From the NCBI RefSeq assembly GCF_026898115.1, contig NZ_CP114036.1, positions 3,534,001 to 3,598,000 of the forward strand: 64,000 bases of DNA, written 5' to 3'. Each line of letters begins with the position of its first letter. The first letter of the stretch is position 1. The notes beneath the pieces are model-generated. The model did no database searches. It saw nothing but the letters and a program-made list of their open reading frames with translations, and had not been told where the DNA came from. The position numbers and the translations under genes were made by a program. The stretch comes from Streptomyces sp. S465. Lineage in GTDB: Bacteria > Actinomycetota > Actinomycetes > Streptomycetales > Streptomycetaceae. Shown in pieces: positions 54,023-62,952 of this stretch.

Positions 54023-55663
54023 GTGGACGGAGAACATGGCCGCATAGCCGGCGGGCTGGGCCGCCGGGGCTTCCTCGGAGCCGCCGCCGCGGCGGGTGCC
54101 GGGGCCGCCGGGATGGCCGCGACGGGCTGCGACTCCTCGGCCGAACGGAACGGCGGCCACCGCGCCCGCCCGTCCCGTCGCGGCGACGCCGCGCGCCGCG
54201 CGGAGGAGGCGGAGCGGGCCCGGCCGGGCAATGCCGACTGGCGCATCCGCTCGACGGGGCCGCCCGATGCCATCGAGGGCTACGCCGACCGGGTGAGCGT
54301 CCTGCCTGGTGAGGAGTTCGGGCTGTACGTGTCGACCACGGCCCCCGCCTTCCGCGTATCGGCCTACCGGATCGGCTGGTACGGCGGGGCGCAGGCACGG
54401 CTGGTGTGGCGGTCGGGCCGGGTGGCCGGCCGGAAGCAGGGCGTGCCGCTGTTCCTCGACGCCACCCGCACGGTGCGGGCCGACTGGGACCGCTCGCTCC
54501 GCGTCCGCACCCGGAACTGGCCGGAGGGCGCGTATCTGCTGCGACTGGACGCCTCGAACCGCCATCAGCGCTATGTGCCGCTGATCGTGCGCTCACGGCG
54601 GGCGCGGGGCCGGACGGTGCTGATGCACGCACCGGCCACCTGGCAGGCGTACAACACCTGGGGCGGCTTCAGCCTCTACCAGGGCCAGGACGGTGCCTAC
54701 GGGACGCGTTCGCTGGCCGTCAGCTTCGACCGGCCGTACGCGGGCAGCGGGGCGGAGAAGTTCCTGGTCTACGAGCGGGCCCTGGTGGTCCTCGCCGAAC
54801 GGCTGGGCCTGCCGCTCGCGTACACCACGGGGGTGGACGTCCATCTGGACCCGGCCGTGCTGCGGGGCGCCTCGGCCGTCATATCGCTCGGCCACGACGA
54901 GTACTGGACCCCTCAGCAGCGGCAGTACGTGACCCGGGCCCGGGACGACGGGACCAACCTGGCCTTCCTCGGCGCCAACACCTGCTTCCGCCGCATCCGG
55001 CTGGCCCCCGGCCCCGGTGGTGCGCCCGCGCGCACCGCGATCTGCTACAAGACCGCCTACCGTGACGATCCGTATCTGGTGTCCCACCGCGACCTGGTGA
55101 CCGCCGACTTCCGCCAGGCCCCCGCGCCCGATCCCGAGTCCTCGCTGACCGGCGTCCTCTACGAGGGCTATCCGACGGACGCCCCGTACGTGGTCCTGGA
55201 CAGCGGCCACTGGCTGTTCGCCGGGACCGGGGTGGACGACGGCGACTCCTTCGACCACCTGGTGGGCGTGGAGTACGACCGGGTCACCCCGGGCGAACCC
55301 ACCCCGGCACCGCTGCGGATCATCGCCCACTCCCCCGTGGTCTGCCGGGGGCGGCACAGCCACTCCGACTCCGCGTACTACACCGTGGCGAGCGGGGCGG
55401 GGGTCTTCGCCTCGGGCACGATGCGCTGGGTGGAGGCCCTGATGGCCGGGACCCGGGAGAACGGGCGCAACCACGGGATGGACGCGCGCACCGGGTCCTT
55501 CGTCACCCGCACCACGGAGAACCTGCTGCGCGCCTTCGCGGCGGGGCCCTGCGGCCGGACCAGGCCCAAACCGAAGGACAATGTGCGCGCGGTGTACGGG
55601 GCCGGGACACGGGTGTCCCGGCCCGAGGCCGACACGGGGACGACGGAACGGACCTCGGCGTAG
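54023..55663 (+). CDS. Tat-exported N,N-dimethylformamidase beta-subunit-like protein
   Basis: A 546-residue protein. The Tat signal (GLGRRGFLGAAAAAGAGAAGMAATGC) has a possible lipidation Cys at residue 36. The N-terminal part of the mature protein is a beta-domain (VLPGEEFGLYVSTTAPAFRVSAYRIGWYGG). The large C-terminal domain matches the DMFase large-subunit type (VLMHAPATWQAYNTWGGFSLYQ, ISLGHDEYWTPQQRQYV, SGAGVFASGTMRW). Export by Tat suggests a folded metal-containing hydrolase; true substrates of these secreted homologues are unknown. GTG 54023 has no strong ribosome binding site. A terminator follows at 55672. Confidence 0.82.
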   Translation: MDGEHGRIAGGLGRRGFLGAAAAAGAGAAGMAATGCDSSAERNGGHRARPSRRGDAARRAEEAERARPGNADWRIRSTGPPDAIEGYADRVSVLPGEEFGLYVSTTAPAFRVSAYRIGWYGGAQARLVWRSGRVAGRKQGVPLFLDATRTVRADWDRSLRVRTRNWPEGAYLLRLDASNRHQRYVPLIVRSRRARGRTVLMHAPATWQAYNTWGGFSLYQGQDGAYGTRSLAVSFDRPYAGSGAEKFLVYERALVVLAERLGLPLAYTTGVDVHLDPAVLRGASAVISLGHDEYWTPQQRQYVTRARDDGTNLAFLGANTCFRRIRLAPGPGGAPARTAICYKTAYRDDPYLVSHRDLVTADFRQAPAPDPESSLTGVLYEGYPTDAPYVVLDSGHWLFAGTGVDDGDSFDHLVGVEYDRVTPGEPTPAPLRIIAHSPVVCRGRHSHSDSAYYTVASGAGVFASGTMRWVEALMAGTRENGRNHGMDARTGSFVTRTTENLLRAFAAGPCGRTRPKPKDNVRAVYGAGTRVSRPEADTGTTERTSA

Positions 55664-55671
55664 AGCGAGAG

Positions 55672-55702
55672 CGGCGGGGCTCCCGGTCCGGGAGCCCCGC
55701 CG
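55672..55702. terminator. Bidirectional hairpin terminator
   Basis: Perfect 13-bp arms CGGCGGGGCTCCC (55672-55684) and GGGAGCCCCGCCG (55690-55702) with a 5-base loop, between the convergent DMFase-like and GH48 genes. Confidence 0.85.
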
Positions 55703-55745
55703 TGGTGCGGTGGTGACCGGCTGACGGCCTGCTCAGACGATCCGG

Positions 55746-58679
55746 CTATTCGAAGAGGTCCGCGTACGACCCCATCGCCAGCGCGATGTCCGCCTGAGCC
55801 CAGAACCGGTGGTACGTGAAGCTCGGGACCGCGCCGCCCTTCAGATACGCCTCGACCTTCGACCAGGCCGGGTCGTCCTCGTAGAAGGAGCGGATCGACG
55901 CGAAGGTCGAGCCGGAGTCGATCGTGTCACCGTTCGGCATGGTCCCGGTCCAGCCGCTGGGCACGTAGACCGGGTCGTCGAAGCGGTTGTAGTCGGCGCG
56001 GGTCTCCGGGACCGCGATGCCCAGGGCGTCCTGGTAGTTGTTCCACATGCCGTCCAGCAGCGCCTTCGCGGTGTCCCTGGCCTGGGTGTCGCCGGACTTG
56101 GCGGCGTAGTAGGACAGGGTCTTGGCGTACGCGGCCGCCACGCCGACGTCGTTGGTGTAGTCGGCGACGGTGACGTGCAGGCTCGCGTTGGCGCCGGGGC
56201 TGGCGGCGTTCCAGGTGTCGGGCTGGCCGGACCACTGGAGGGTGGACGGGAACCGGTAGCTGCCGTCGGCGTTGACGGTGGTCTCGGACAGCGCCCACTT
56301 GACCCACTTGTCCAGGACCGTCTTGGCGGAGGCGTCTCCGGTGCGGTTGTAGTACTCCGCGACGCGCTCCATGGACCACGCCTGGAAGCCGAACCACTGG
56401 TTGGACGGCGGGTCGTGGTAGACCGGCTTCTCGTCGTAGTACATCCCGTAGAAGGTGGACGTGCCCGACGGCGGCGTGGCGTAGCGGCCCTGCCAGCTGT
56501 TGGTGGCGCCGCCCGCGATGGCGCCCTCGCTGGACTGGAGCCAGCGGTAGAACTCCAGCTGGCGCTTGAGGCTGGTGGACCAGTCGCTCGCGCCCGTCGC
56601 GGACTTGGGCTTGAGGTCGGCGTACGAGCTGAGGGCCCAGGCCGCCATCGGGTTCTGGTAGCCGCCGTGGGCGTGGCTGGAGCCGATGCGCCAGGACCAG
56701 CCCGCGGAGGTGTCGGTGGCGCCGCCCCAGGCGTAGTACCAGGACAGCAGGTAGTGGGAGCTGTTCTTGCCGCTGCCGGCCGCGCAGGTGGTCTCCCCGA
56801 CGCAGTTGCCGACCTTCTTGAAGTACTTGTCGTACATCGCGTAGCGCAGGTAGTCGCCCATCTTGGCGGCCTTGGCGATGTTGCCGGAGATCTGGCCGCC
56901 CTTGCCCTGCGCCTTGGCCCACTCCGAGGCCCAGTAGGCGGCCTGGACGACGCGGGCGTCGGCGTCGGGGGCGTTGGTGAACTTCCACTGCTTGGCGTAC
57001 GCGGCGTCGCCGGTGAACAGGTCCAGATAGCCGTTCTTGCCGCCGTACTTGAAGCTGTCGCAGGTGGGCTGGGTCACGGTCTCCCAGACCGACTCCTGCG
57101 GACCGCGCTGGAAGGTGTTGACATAGCTCGGACCGGTGTCGCTCGGCCCCGCCTCGCACTTGCCGGGGGCGTTGCCGTAGCCGTAGACGTTGTCGACGTC
57201 CTGGATCCAGTGCATGCCGTAGATGTCATCGGTGCCGTACGCGCTCTTCAGCTCGGCGGCGATGGGGTCGTTCCCGACCGCCACATTGCCGTTGAGCTGC
57301 GAGGGGTACTGGGAGGGCTGGTCCCACTCGGGCGCGTAGGTGGCCGGTTTGGACGCGTTGTAGAAGCTGTTGGTGGACTGGTCGGCGTGGGTGGGGATCA
57401 TGTACTTCTCCATGATGTCCCACGCGTTGTTGAACTTGGACCAGTCGCCGCTGACCTTGCCGTACATCGCCTGGAGCCAGATCAGGTAGCTGTACGCCTC
57501 GGAGGTCGTCTCATGGCCGTGGTCGGGGGCCTCGACGATCAGGGTCTCCACCGAGTGGTACGGAACGCCCTCGGGCGAGAAGTAGCCCGCCGAGGGTGCG
57601 GTGATCTTGTTGTAGAGGTCCAGGAAGCGGGCGTCGTACACCTTGGCGGCGGCCAGCTGGGTGACGGTGACCTCGGCCTTGGTGTGGCCGGCGGCGGTCG
57701 CGGTGAAGGTGGCGGCGCCGGTGCCGCTGCTCGCGGCGGCGATGGTCACCTGCTGGGCGGTGTCCCAGTTGGCGGGGGTGAAGGTGAGGCTGGCGCCCGA
57801 GGAGATCGTCAGCCCGGTGTTGCCGGAGGTACGGGCGACGGAGACGGTGACGTTCCCGGACGGCTGGGTGGACAGCTTGACCCCGAACGTCCCGGTCTTG
57901 CCCTGCTGCACCCCGAGCTGACCGGGGCTGGCCACCAGCGCGGGCCCGGCCGCCACATGGATGCCAACGGGGGTGGACTCGGCGGAGGCGCCCTGGCTGT
58001 CGTACGCCTTGGCATAGAGCGAGTAGTCGCCGGCCGGGACGTCGGTGTAGTCGAAGGCGTACGGGGAGGTGGTGTCGGTGCCGAGGAGCTTGGTGTCGCT
58101 GTAGAACTCGACCTTGGTGATCGTCGCACCGTCGGCCGCCGCGGCCGTGGCCGTCATCGGGACGGTGCCGCCGGAGGTGAAGACGGCGCCGGGGGACGGG
58201 CTGCTCAGCACCGCGATGGGCGGCTGGTGGGCGCCCCGGCAGGCCACGCCGTTGACGGCGAAGGAGGTGGGGGCGGTGTTGGTGCCGCTGTAGCTGAACT
58301 GAGCGCCGGTGGTGACATTGCCCCCGGCCGCGATCTTGGTGTTGTGCGCGGCGTTGGTGACGGTGACGGTCTTGCCGGACTGTGACCAGTTGCCGTTCCA
58401 GCCGTTGCTCAGCTTCTGGTTGCCGGCGTAGGCGTAGGTCAGGGTCCAGCCGTCGATGGCGTCGGCGCCGGGGTTGCTGATGGTGAGCTCGGCGGTGAAG
58501 CCGGAGCCCCAGTCATTGGTCTTGTAGTCGACCCCGCACTGGACCGCGGCGGCGTGCGCCGGGGCGCCTCCGGCGGCGGTCATGGCCACGGGGAGCGAGA
58601 GGGCGGCGACCAGGGCGGTCATCAGCCGTCTCATCCGTAATCGCGTCCCTGACAAGGGCGAGCCACGCTGTGCGCGCAT
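55746..58679 (-). CDS. Secreted GH48 cellobiohydrolase with CBM2, TTA-containing
   Basis: A 977-residue exocellulase. The signal peptide ends around [21 protein letters not shown]2 cellulose-binding domain at about residues 45-150 ([38 protein letters not shown]). An Ig-like domain lies at about 155-240 ([22 protein letters not shown]), then a further beta-sandwich to about 340. The GH48 catalytic domain runs to the end, starting [51 protein letters not shown] with the general-acid Glu. It attacks reducing ends of crystalline cellulose. ATG 58679 follows GAGGAGG; codon 14 is TTA (58638-58640). A perfect CebR box lies 60 bp upstream. Confidence 0.93.
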   Translation of the reverse strand: MRAQRGSPLSGTRLRMRRLMTALVAALSLPVAMTAAGGAPAHAAAVQCGVDYKTNDWGSGFTAELTISNPGADAIDGWTLTYAYAGNQKLSNGWNGNWSQSGKTVTVTNAAHNTKIAAGGNVTTGAQFSYSGTNTAPTSFAVNGVACRGAHQPPIAVLSSPSPGAVFTSGGTVPMTATAAAADGATITKVEFYSDTKLLGTDTTSPYAFDYTDVPAGDYSLYAKAYDSQGASAESTPVGIHVAAGPALVASPGQLGVQQGKTGTFGVKLSTQPSGNVTVSVARTSGNTGLTISSGASLTFTPANWDTAQQVTIAAASSGTGAATFTATAAGHTKAEVTVTQLAAAKVYDARFLDLYNKITAPSAGYFSPEGVPYHSVETLIVEAPDHGHETTSEAYSYLIWLQAMYGKVSGDWSKFNNAWDIMEKYMIPTHADQSTNSFYNASKPATYAPEWDQPSQYPSQLNGNVAVGNDPIAAELKSAYGTDDIYGMHWIQDVDNVYGYGNAPGKCEAGPSDTGPSYVNTFQRGPQESVWETVTQPTCDSFKYGGKNGYLDLFTGDAAYAKQWKFTNAPDADARVVQAAYWASEWAKAQGKGGQISGNIAKAAKMGDYLRYAMYDKYFKKVGNCVGETTCAAGSGKNSSHYLLSWYYAWGGATDTSAGWSWRIGSSHAHGGYQNPMAAWALSSYADLKPKSATGASDWSTSLKRQLEFYRWLQSSEGAIAGGATNSWQGRYATPPSGTSTFYGMYYDEKPVYHDPPSNQWFGFQAWSMERVAEYYNRTGDASAKTVLDKWVKWALSETTVNADGSYRFPSTLQWSGQPDTWNAASPGANASLHVTVADYTNDVGVAAAYAKTLSYYAAKSGDTQARDTAKALLDGMWNNYQDALGIAVPETRADYNRFDDPVYVPSGWTGTMPNGDTIDSGSTFASIRSFYEDDPAWSKVEAYLKGGAVPSFTYHRFWAQADIALAMGSYADLFE

Positions 58680-58738
58680 CGGGGGACCTCCTCGCGGTTC
58701 GTGCGGGTGGTGGGGAAGAAACCGAGTGTGCGAACCAG

Positions 58739-58781
58739 TGGGAGCGCTCCCAAGGTTCGTGCGCGCCTGAAAGGGTGTCAA
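58739..58781 (-). promoter_or_regulatory. GH48 promoter with perfect CebR box
   Basis: TGGGAGCGCTCCCA at 58739-58752 is the perfect CebR operator. On the minus strand TTGACA (58776-58781) and GAACCT (58753-58758) are spaced by 17 bp, and the operator follows the -10 directly, covering the start of transcription. CebR binding would block initiation until cellobiose or cellotriose releases it. Confidence 0.85.
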
Positions 58782-58841
58782 GTCTTTGAACAACACCGGG
58801 TCGTCGAACGTCTTCGACCGATAATTCGTGAACGGGATCTG

Positions 58842-58895
58842 TTGACATGCGCCCGCCGAGCGCTACCTTCACTTCAACCAGTGGGAGCGGTTCCA
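58842..58895 (+). promoter_or_regulatory. GH5-GH6 promoter with imperfect CebR box
   Basis: TTGACA (58842-58847) and TACCTT (58864-58869) are 16 bp apart. TGGGAGCGGTTCCA at 58882-58895 has two mismatches to the CebR operator and lies just past the expected transcription start, 49 bp before the GH5 ATG. It probably has weaker binding than the GH48 and cebE boxes. Confidence 0.75.
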
Positions 58896-58943
58896 GCAGT
58901 CTGCGCCGCATCGAGCGGCGCGTGGACCTCAAGGAGTCGCTCC

Positions 58944-60131
58944 ATGCGAGCACCACCGCGCCTTTACGCCTTGGCGGCCGCCGCGGCCCTGGCCTTGGCG
59001 GGCACCGCCCTGGTGCCGGCCGCCACCGCCACGGCGGCGAGCGCCCCGGCGACGACGGCCGCACCGGCGGCGGCCGGTCCGGCCGGCGCACCGTCGCAGC
59101 GGCTCGCCCCCGAGGCCGCACCGCCGAAGCTGCGCGCCTCGGGCAACAAGCTCGTCGACGAGACGGGAGCCACCCGGCGGCTGCTGGGTGTCAACCGCTC
59201 CGGCGGTGAGTTCATGTGCGTCCAGGGGCGCGGCATCTTCGACGGCCCGGTGGACGACGCGTCCGTCAAGGCCATCGCGGACTGGAAGGTCAACACGGTC
59301 CGGATCCCGCTCAACGAGGAGTGCTGGCTGGGCCTTTCCCACATCAACCCGGCCTATGGAGGGGCCAACTACATCGCGGCGGTCAAGGCGCTCGTCGCCC
59401 GGCTGGAGGCCCATGGCATCACGCCCGTCGTCGAGCTCCACTGGACCCACGGCAGGTACACCGGAGGGGACAACCACTGCCCCGACACCGAGTACGCCAC
59501 CTGCCAGAAGCCGATGCCGGACGCGCAGTACACCCCGGCCTTCTGGACCTCGGTCGCCCGGACCTTCGGGAACGACCAGGCCGTGGTCTTCGACCTGTTC
59601 AACGAGCCGTTCCCGGACCGCGCCACCTCCGACCTCACGGCGGCGTGGAAGTGCTGGCGCGACGGCGGGAGCTGTCCCGGAATCGACTTCCCGGTCGCCG
59701 GGATGCAGACCCTGCTGAACGCGGTACGGGCCACCGGTGCCAAGAACCTGGTCCTGATCCCGGGGGTGGCCTACTCCAACGATCTGCGCCAGTGGCTGAC
59801 GTACAAGCCGAACGACCCGGCGGGCAACCTGGCCGCCGCCTGGCACGGCTACAACTTCAACACCTGCGCCAGTGAGAGCTGTTTCGACCAGCAGCTGGCC
59901 CCGGTCATCGCCCAGGTCCCGTTCGTGGCGGGCGAGATCGGCGAGAACACCTGCTCCCACGGCTATATCGACCGGGTCATGGCCTGGCTGGACGCCAAGG
60001 GCGCCTCGTATCTGGGGTGGACCTGGAACACCTGGGACTGTTCCTCGGGCCCGTCTCTGATCAGCGATTACAACGGCACGCCGACCAACTTCGGCGTGGG
60101 ACTCCGTGATCACCTGAAGGGAATGCAATGA
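58944..60131 (+). CDS. Secreted GH5 endoglucanase
   Basis: A 395-residue cellulase. ATG 58944 follows AAGGAG. A Sec signal (residues 1-30) and Ala/Pro-rich segment precede the (beta/alpha)8 domain. Catalytic acid/base Glu is in VVFDLFNEPFPDR and the nucleophile Glu in FVAGEIGENTC. VELHWTHGRY and WTWNTWDC line the cleft. Several Cys suggest disulfides (ESCF, NTCS, TWDC). No cellulose-binding domain is present. Its stop overlaps the GH6 start (ATGA), so endo- and exo-acting enzymes are made together. Confidence 0.92.
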   Translation: MRAPPRLYALAAAAALALAGTALVPAATATAASAPATTAAPAAAGPAGAPSQRLAPEAAPPKLRASGNKLVDETGATRRLLGVNRSGGEFMCVQGRGIFDGPVDDASVKAIADWKVNTVRIPLNEECWLGLSHINPAYGGANYIAAVKALVARLEAHGITPVVELHWTHGRYTGGDNHCPDTEYATCQKPMPDAQYTPAFWTSVARTFGNDQAVVFDLFNEPFPDRATSDLTAAWKCWRDGGSCPGIDFPVAGMQTLLNAVRATGAKNLVLIPGVAYSNDLRQWLTYKPNDPAGNLAAAWHGYNFNTCASESCFDQQLAPVIAQVPFVAGEIGENTCSHGYIDRVMAWLDAKGASYLGWTWNTWDCSSGPSLISDYNGTPTNFGVGLRDHLKGMQ

Positions 60132-61495
60132 GCCGCAGAATCCGAATGGCGGGCACCCTGCTCGCCGCCTCCGCGCTGACCATGGGGGCGCTGACCGGCG
60201 TGGCGTCCGCCCAGGGGGACAGCGGCAGGGCGGCCGCCGCGAAGGTCGACAACCCGTACGTGGGCGCCAAGGGCTACGTCAACCCCGAGTGGTCGGCGCA
60301 CGCCGCCGCCGAACCCGGCGGCAGCAAGGTCGCCAACCAGCCGACCGGTGTCTGGCTGGACCGGATCGCCGCGATCGACGGCGTCAACGGCGGGATGGGC
60401 CTGCGCGACCACCTCGACGAGGCGCTGGAGCAGTCGGGCGGCAGTCCGACCGTCGTCCAGTTAGTGGTCTACGACCTGCCCGGCCGTGACTGCTCCGCGC
60501 TGGCGTCCAACGGCGAGCTGGGCCCGACCGAGATCGACCGGTACAAGAGCGAGTTCATCGACCCGATCGCGGCGATCCTCTCCGAGTCGAAGTACGCCAA
60601 CTCCAATCTGCGGATCGTGGCCACGATCGAGATCGACTCGCTGCCCAACCTGGTCACCAACACGGGCGGTCGGGCGACCGCGACCCCCGCGTGCGACACG
60701 ATGAAGGCGAACGGCAACTACGTGAAGGGCGTCGGCTACGCCCTGAACAAGCTGGGCGCCATCGGCAACGTCTACAACTACATCGACGCCGGCCACCACG
60801 GCTGGATCGGCTGGGACGACAACTTCAACCCCACCGCCCAGCTGCTCAAGCAGGCGGCGACGGCCGAGGGCAGCACGGTCGACAAGGTGGCCGGGATCAT
60901 CGTCAACACGGCCAACTACAGCGCGCTGAAGGAGAACAACTTCACCATCAACGACTCGGTCAACGGCACGACCGTGCGTCAGTCGAAGTGGGTGGACTGG
61001 AACCGCTACGTCGACGAGCTCTCCTACGCCCAGGCGTTCCGCCAGGAGCTGGTCAACGTCGGCTTCCCGAGCAACATCGGCGCGCTGATCGACACCTCCC
61101 GCAACGGCTGGGGCGGCAGCGCCCGGCCGTCCGGCCCCGGCGCGAAGACCAGCGTGGACACCTACGTCGACGGCGGGCGCTACGACCGCCGGATCCACAT
61201 CGGCAACTGGTGCAACCAGGCCGGAGCCGGGCTCGGCGAACGGCCCAAGGCGGCACCCGCGTCCGGGATCGACGCGTACGTCTGGATGAAGCCCCCGGGC
61301 GAGTCGGACGGCGCGAGCTCCGAGATCCCGAACGACGAGGGCAAGGGCTTCGACCGGATGTGCGACCCGACGTACACCGGTAACGCGCGCAACGGCTACA
61401 ACATGTCGGGTGCGCTGGCGAACGCTCCGTTGTCGGGCCACTGGTTCTCGGCCCAGTTCCAGGAGCTGCTGAAGAACGCCTACCCGGCGCTGTAA
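60128..61495 (+). CDS. Secreted GH6 cellobiohydrolase/endoglucanase, TTA-containing
   Basis: A 455-residue enzyme with a Sec signal (RRIRMAGTLLAASALTMGALTGVASA). GH6 motifs are VVYDLPGRDCSALASNGEL with catalytic Asp region, IVATIEIDSLPNLVTN, YIDAGHHGWIGWDDN, ALIDTSRNGWGG and DAYVWMKPPGESDG. The long loops and length favour a non-reducing-end cellobiohydrolase over a short endoglucanase. No CBM is attached. Codon 112 is TTA (60461-60463), so full-length enzyme needs the bldA tRNA although the upstream coupled GH5 does not. It ends before a strong terminator. Confidence 0.92.
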   Translation: MSRRIRMAGTLLAASALTMGALTGVASAQGDSGRAAAAKVDNPYVGAKGYVNPEWSAHAAAEPGGSKVANQPTGVWLDRIAAIDGVNGGMGLRDHLDEALEQSGGSPTVVQLVVYDLPGRDCSALASNGELGPTEIDRYKSEFIDPIAAILSESKYANSNLRIVATIEIDSLPNLVTNTGGRATATPACDTMKANGNYVKGVGYALNKLGAIGNVYNYIDAGHHGWIGWDDNFNPTAQLLKQAATAEGSTVDKVAGIIVNTANYSALKENNFTINDSVNGTTVRQSKWVDWNRYVDELSYAQAFRQELVNVGFPSNIGALIDTSRNGWGGSARPSGPGAKTSVDTYVDGGRYDRRIHIGNWCNQAGAGLGERPKAAPASGIDAYVWMKPPGESDGASSEIPNDEGKGFDRMCDPTYTGNARNGYNMSGALANAPLSGHWFSAQFQELLKNAYPAL

Positions 61496-61517
61496 TCGTA
61501 CGACCCGTCCCCTGAGG

Positions 61518-61552
61518 CAGGGCCGGTGAACGCGACGCGTCCACCGGCCCTG
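61518..61552. terminator. Bidirectional terminator between GH6 and cebR
   Basis: Perfect 11-bp arms CAGGGCCGGTG (61518-61528) and CACCGGCCCTG (61542-61552), followed by CTGCCTTTT on the plus strand. It serves the convergent GH6 and cebR genes. Confidence 0.85.
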
Positions 61553-61565
61553 CTGCCTTTTGCAT

Positions 61566-61624
61566 GTCAGGACGGCTGAACTTCAGGACGACCGCAGGTC
61601 AGAACGGCTGAACCTCAGGACGAC
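61566..61624. repeat. 27-bp direct repeat at the 3' end of cebR
   Basis: The segment 61566-61592 is repeated at 61598-61624 with two mismatches (25 of 27). The right copy contains the last codons and stop of cebR, so the left copy is a duplicated gene end in non-coding DNA. Probably a local tandem duplication. Confidence 0.8.
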
Positions 61625-62673
61625 TCCCGGCGCACCAGCTGGGTGGGCAGGACCAGTTGGGGCCGTTTGGAGGTGCGGTCCGACGGTTCCCCGATCTCCT
61701 CCAGCAGCACCCGCACCATCGCCCGGCCCATCTCCTCGGTGGCCTGCCGGACGCTGGTGAGCGGAGGGTCCATATGGCGGGCGACGGCCGAGTCCTCGAA
61801 GCCGACCAGCGCCACGTCGTCCGGGACGTGGCGCCCGTTCTCGCGCAGCACCTGCCGGGCGCCCGCGGCCATCACGTCCGAGGCGGCGAAGACCCCGTCC
61901 AGGTCAGGGCGCTGGTCGAGCAGTTGGCGCATCGCCCGGCGGCCGCCCTCCTCGGTGAAGTCCGCGGTCGCCACCAGTTCGGCTTCCACTTCGCGGCCCG
62001 CCGCCCGGACCGCGGCGTTGTAGCCTTCCAGCCGGCACTGGGCGACGTACATGTCCAGCGGGCCGGTGATGGTGGCGACCTTCGAGCGGCCGCGGCCGAT
62101 GAGATGCTCCACGGCGGACTGGGCACCGCCGGTGTTGTCCGAGTCGACGTACGGGACCGATTCATGCGCCGAACGACGGCCGCTGAGCACCGCCGGCATC
62201 TCGATCTGCTCCAGCAGATCCGGAAGCGGATCGTCCGCGTGGACGGAGACCAGCAGCACCCCGTCGACCCGGTGCGCGGAGAGGTAGTCCGCGAGCCGCT
62301 GCCGTTCCTTGGGGGTGCGGATGAGGGTCAGCAGCAGTTGCAGGTCGGTGTCGGCGAGTTCGGCGCCGACCCCGCGGATGATGTCGGAGAAGTACGGTTC
62401 GGCGAACAGCCGGGTCTCGGGCTCGGGGATGACCAGGGCGACGGCGTCGGCACGGTTGGCGGCGAGCGCGCGGGCCACCCGGTTCGGCACATAGCCGAGC
62501 TCCGCGACGGCCTGCTCCACGGCCGTACGGGTGCGGTCGCTGACCCGGGGCGAACCGTTGATCACCCGGGAGACGGTGCCGCGGCCGACTCCGGCGCGGG
62601 CCGCGACCTCCTCCAGGGTCGGCCTTCCCCGTCCCGCGCCCCGCCCCGCGCCATGCCGCCGCGTTCCTGCCAT
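61615..62673 (-). CDS. cebR: CebR, LacI-family repressor of cellulose/cellobiose utilisation
   Basis: A 352-residue LacI protein. The HTH and hinge read GRPTLEEVAARAGVGRGTVSRVINGSPRVSDRTR and ELGYVPNRVARALAANRADAVALVIPEPETRLFAEPYFSDIIRGVGAEL. The periplasmic-binding-protein-like domain follows (ADFTEEGGRRAMRQLLDQRPDLDGVFAASDVMAAGARQVL). It closely resembles CebR of S. griseus and S. scabies, which binds TGGGAGCGCTCCCA and is released by cellobiose or cellotriose. ATG 62673 follows GGAGG; ATG 62736 would add 21 residues. It lies divergent from cebE, the usual order. Confidence 0.93.
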   Translation of the reverse strand: MAGTRRHGAGRGAGRGRPTLEEVAARAGVGRGTVSRVINGSPRVSDRTRTAVEQAVAELGYVPNRVARALAANRADAVALVIPEPETRLFAEPYFSDIIRGVGAELADTDLQLLLTLIRTPKERQRLADYLSAHRVDGVLLVSVHADDPLPDLLEQIEMPAVLSGRRSAHESVPYVDSDNTGGAQSAVEHLIGRGRSKVATITGPLDMYVAQCRLEGYNAAVRAAGREVEAELVATADFTEEGGRRAMRQLLDQRPDLDGVFAASDVMAAGARQVLRENGRHVPDDVALVGFEDSAVARHMDPPLTSVRQATEEMGRAMVRVLLEEIGEPSDRTSKRPQLVLPTQLVRRESS

Positions 62674-62778
62674 ATCGCGCCTCCAGCCGTCCGTACCCGC
62701 AGTTCCAACCCCCCGATGGGCGGCCTGCGGGGACATTCAACAGCAGTGTGGTTTCGGGAAGTTGTTTCGCGCGCTCCC

Positions 62779-62836
62779 TTGACACCCCAGCGGGGAGCGG
62801 CGACCCTTCAACACATCACAGCTGGGAGCGCTCCCA
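62779..62836 (+). promoter_or_regulatory. cebE promoter with perfect CebR box
   Basis: TTGACA (62779-62784) and GACCCT (62802-62807) are 17 bp apart, and the perfect operator TGGGAGCGCTCCCA follows at 62823-62836, 117 bp before the cebE ATG. The layout copies that of the GH48 and GH5 promoters. Confidence 0.85.
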
Positions 62837-62952
62837 CAGTACCTGAGCCATACACAACCCGCACGATGCCCGCCCGGCTCGATGCATCGCAAAGAACCAC
62901 GTATCACTGCTTTTCGGCCGGAAGCCGTTGGGCGGGGCGCTAGGAGGACGGA

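Noticed and set aside
55809..58385. Long plus-strand open frame opposite the GH48 gene
   Set aside because: Gly/Val-rich translation with no motif; GH48 and CBM2 motifs are on the other strand.
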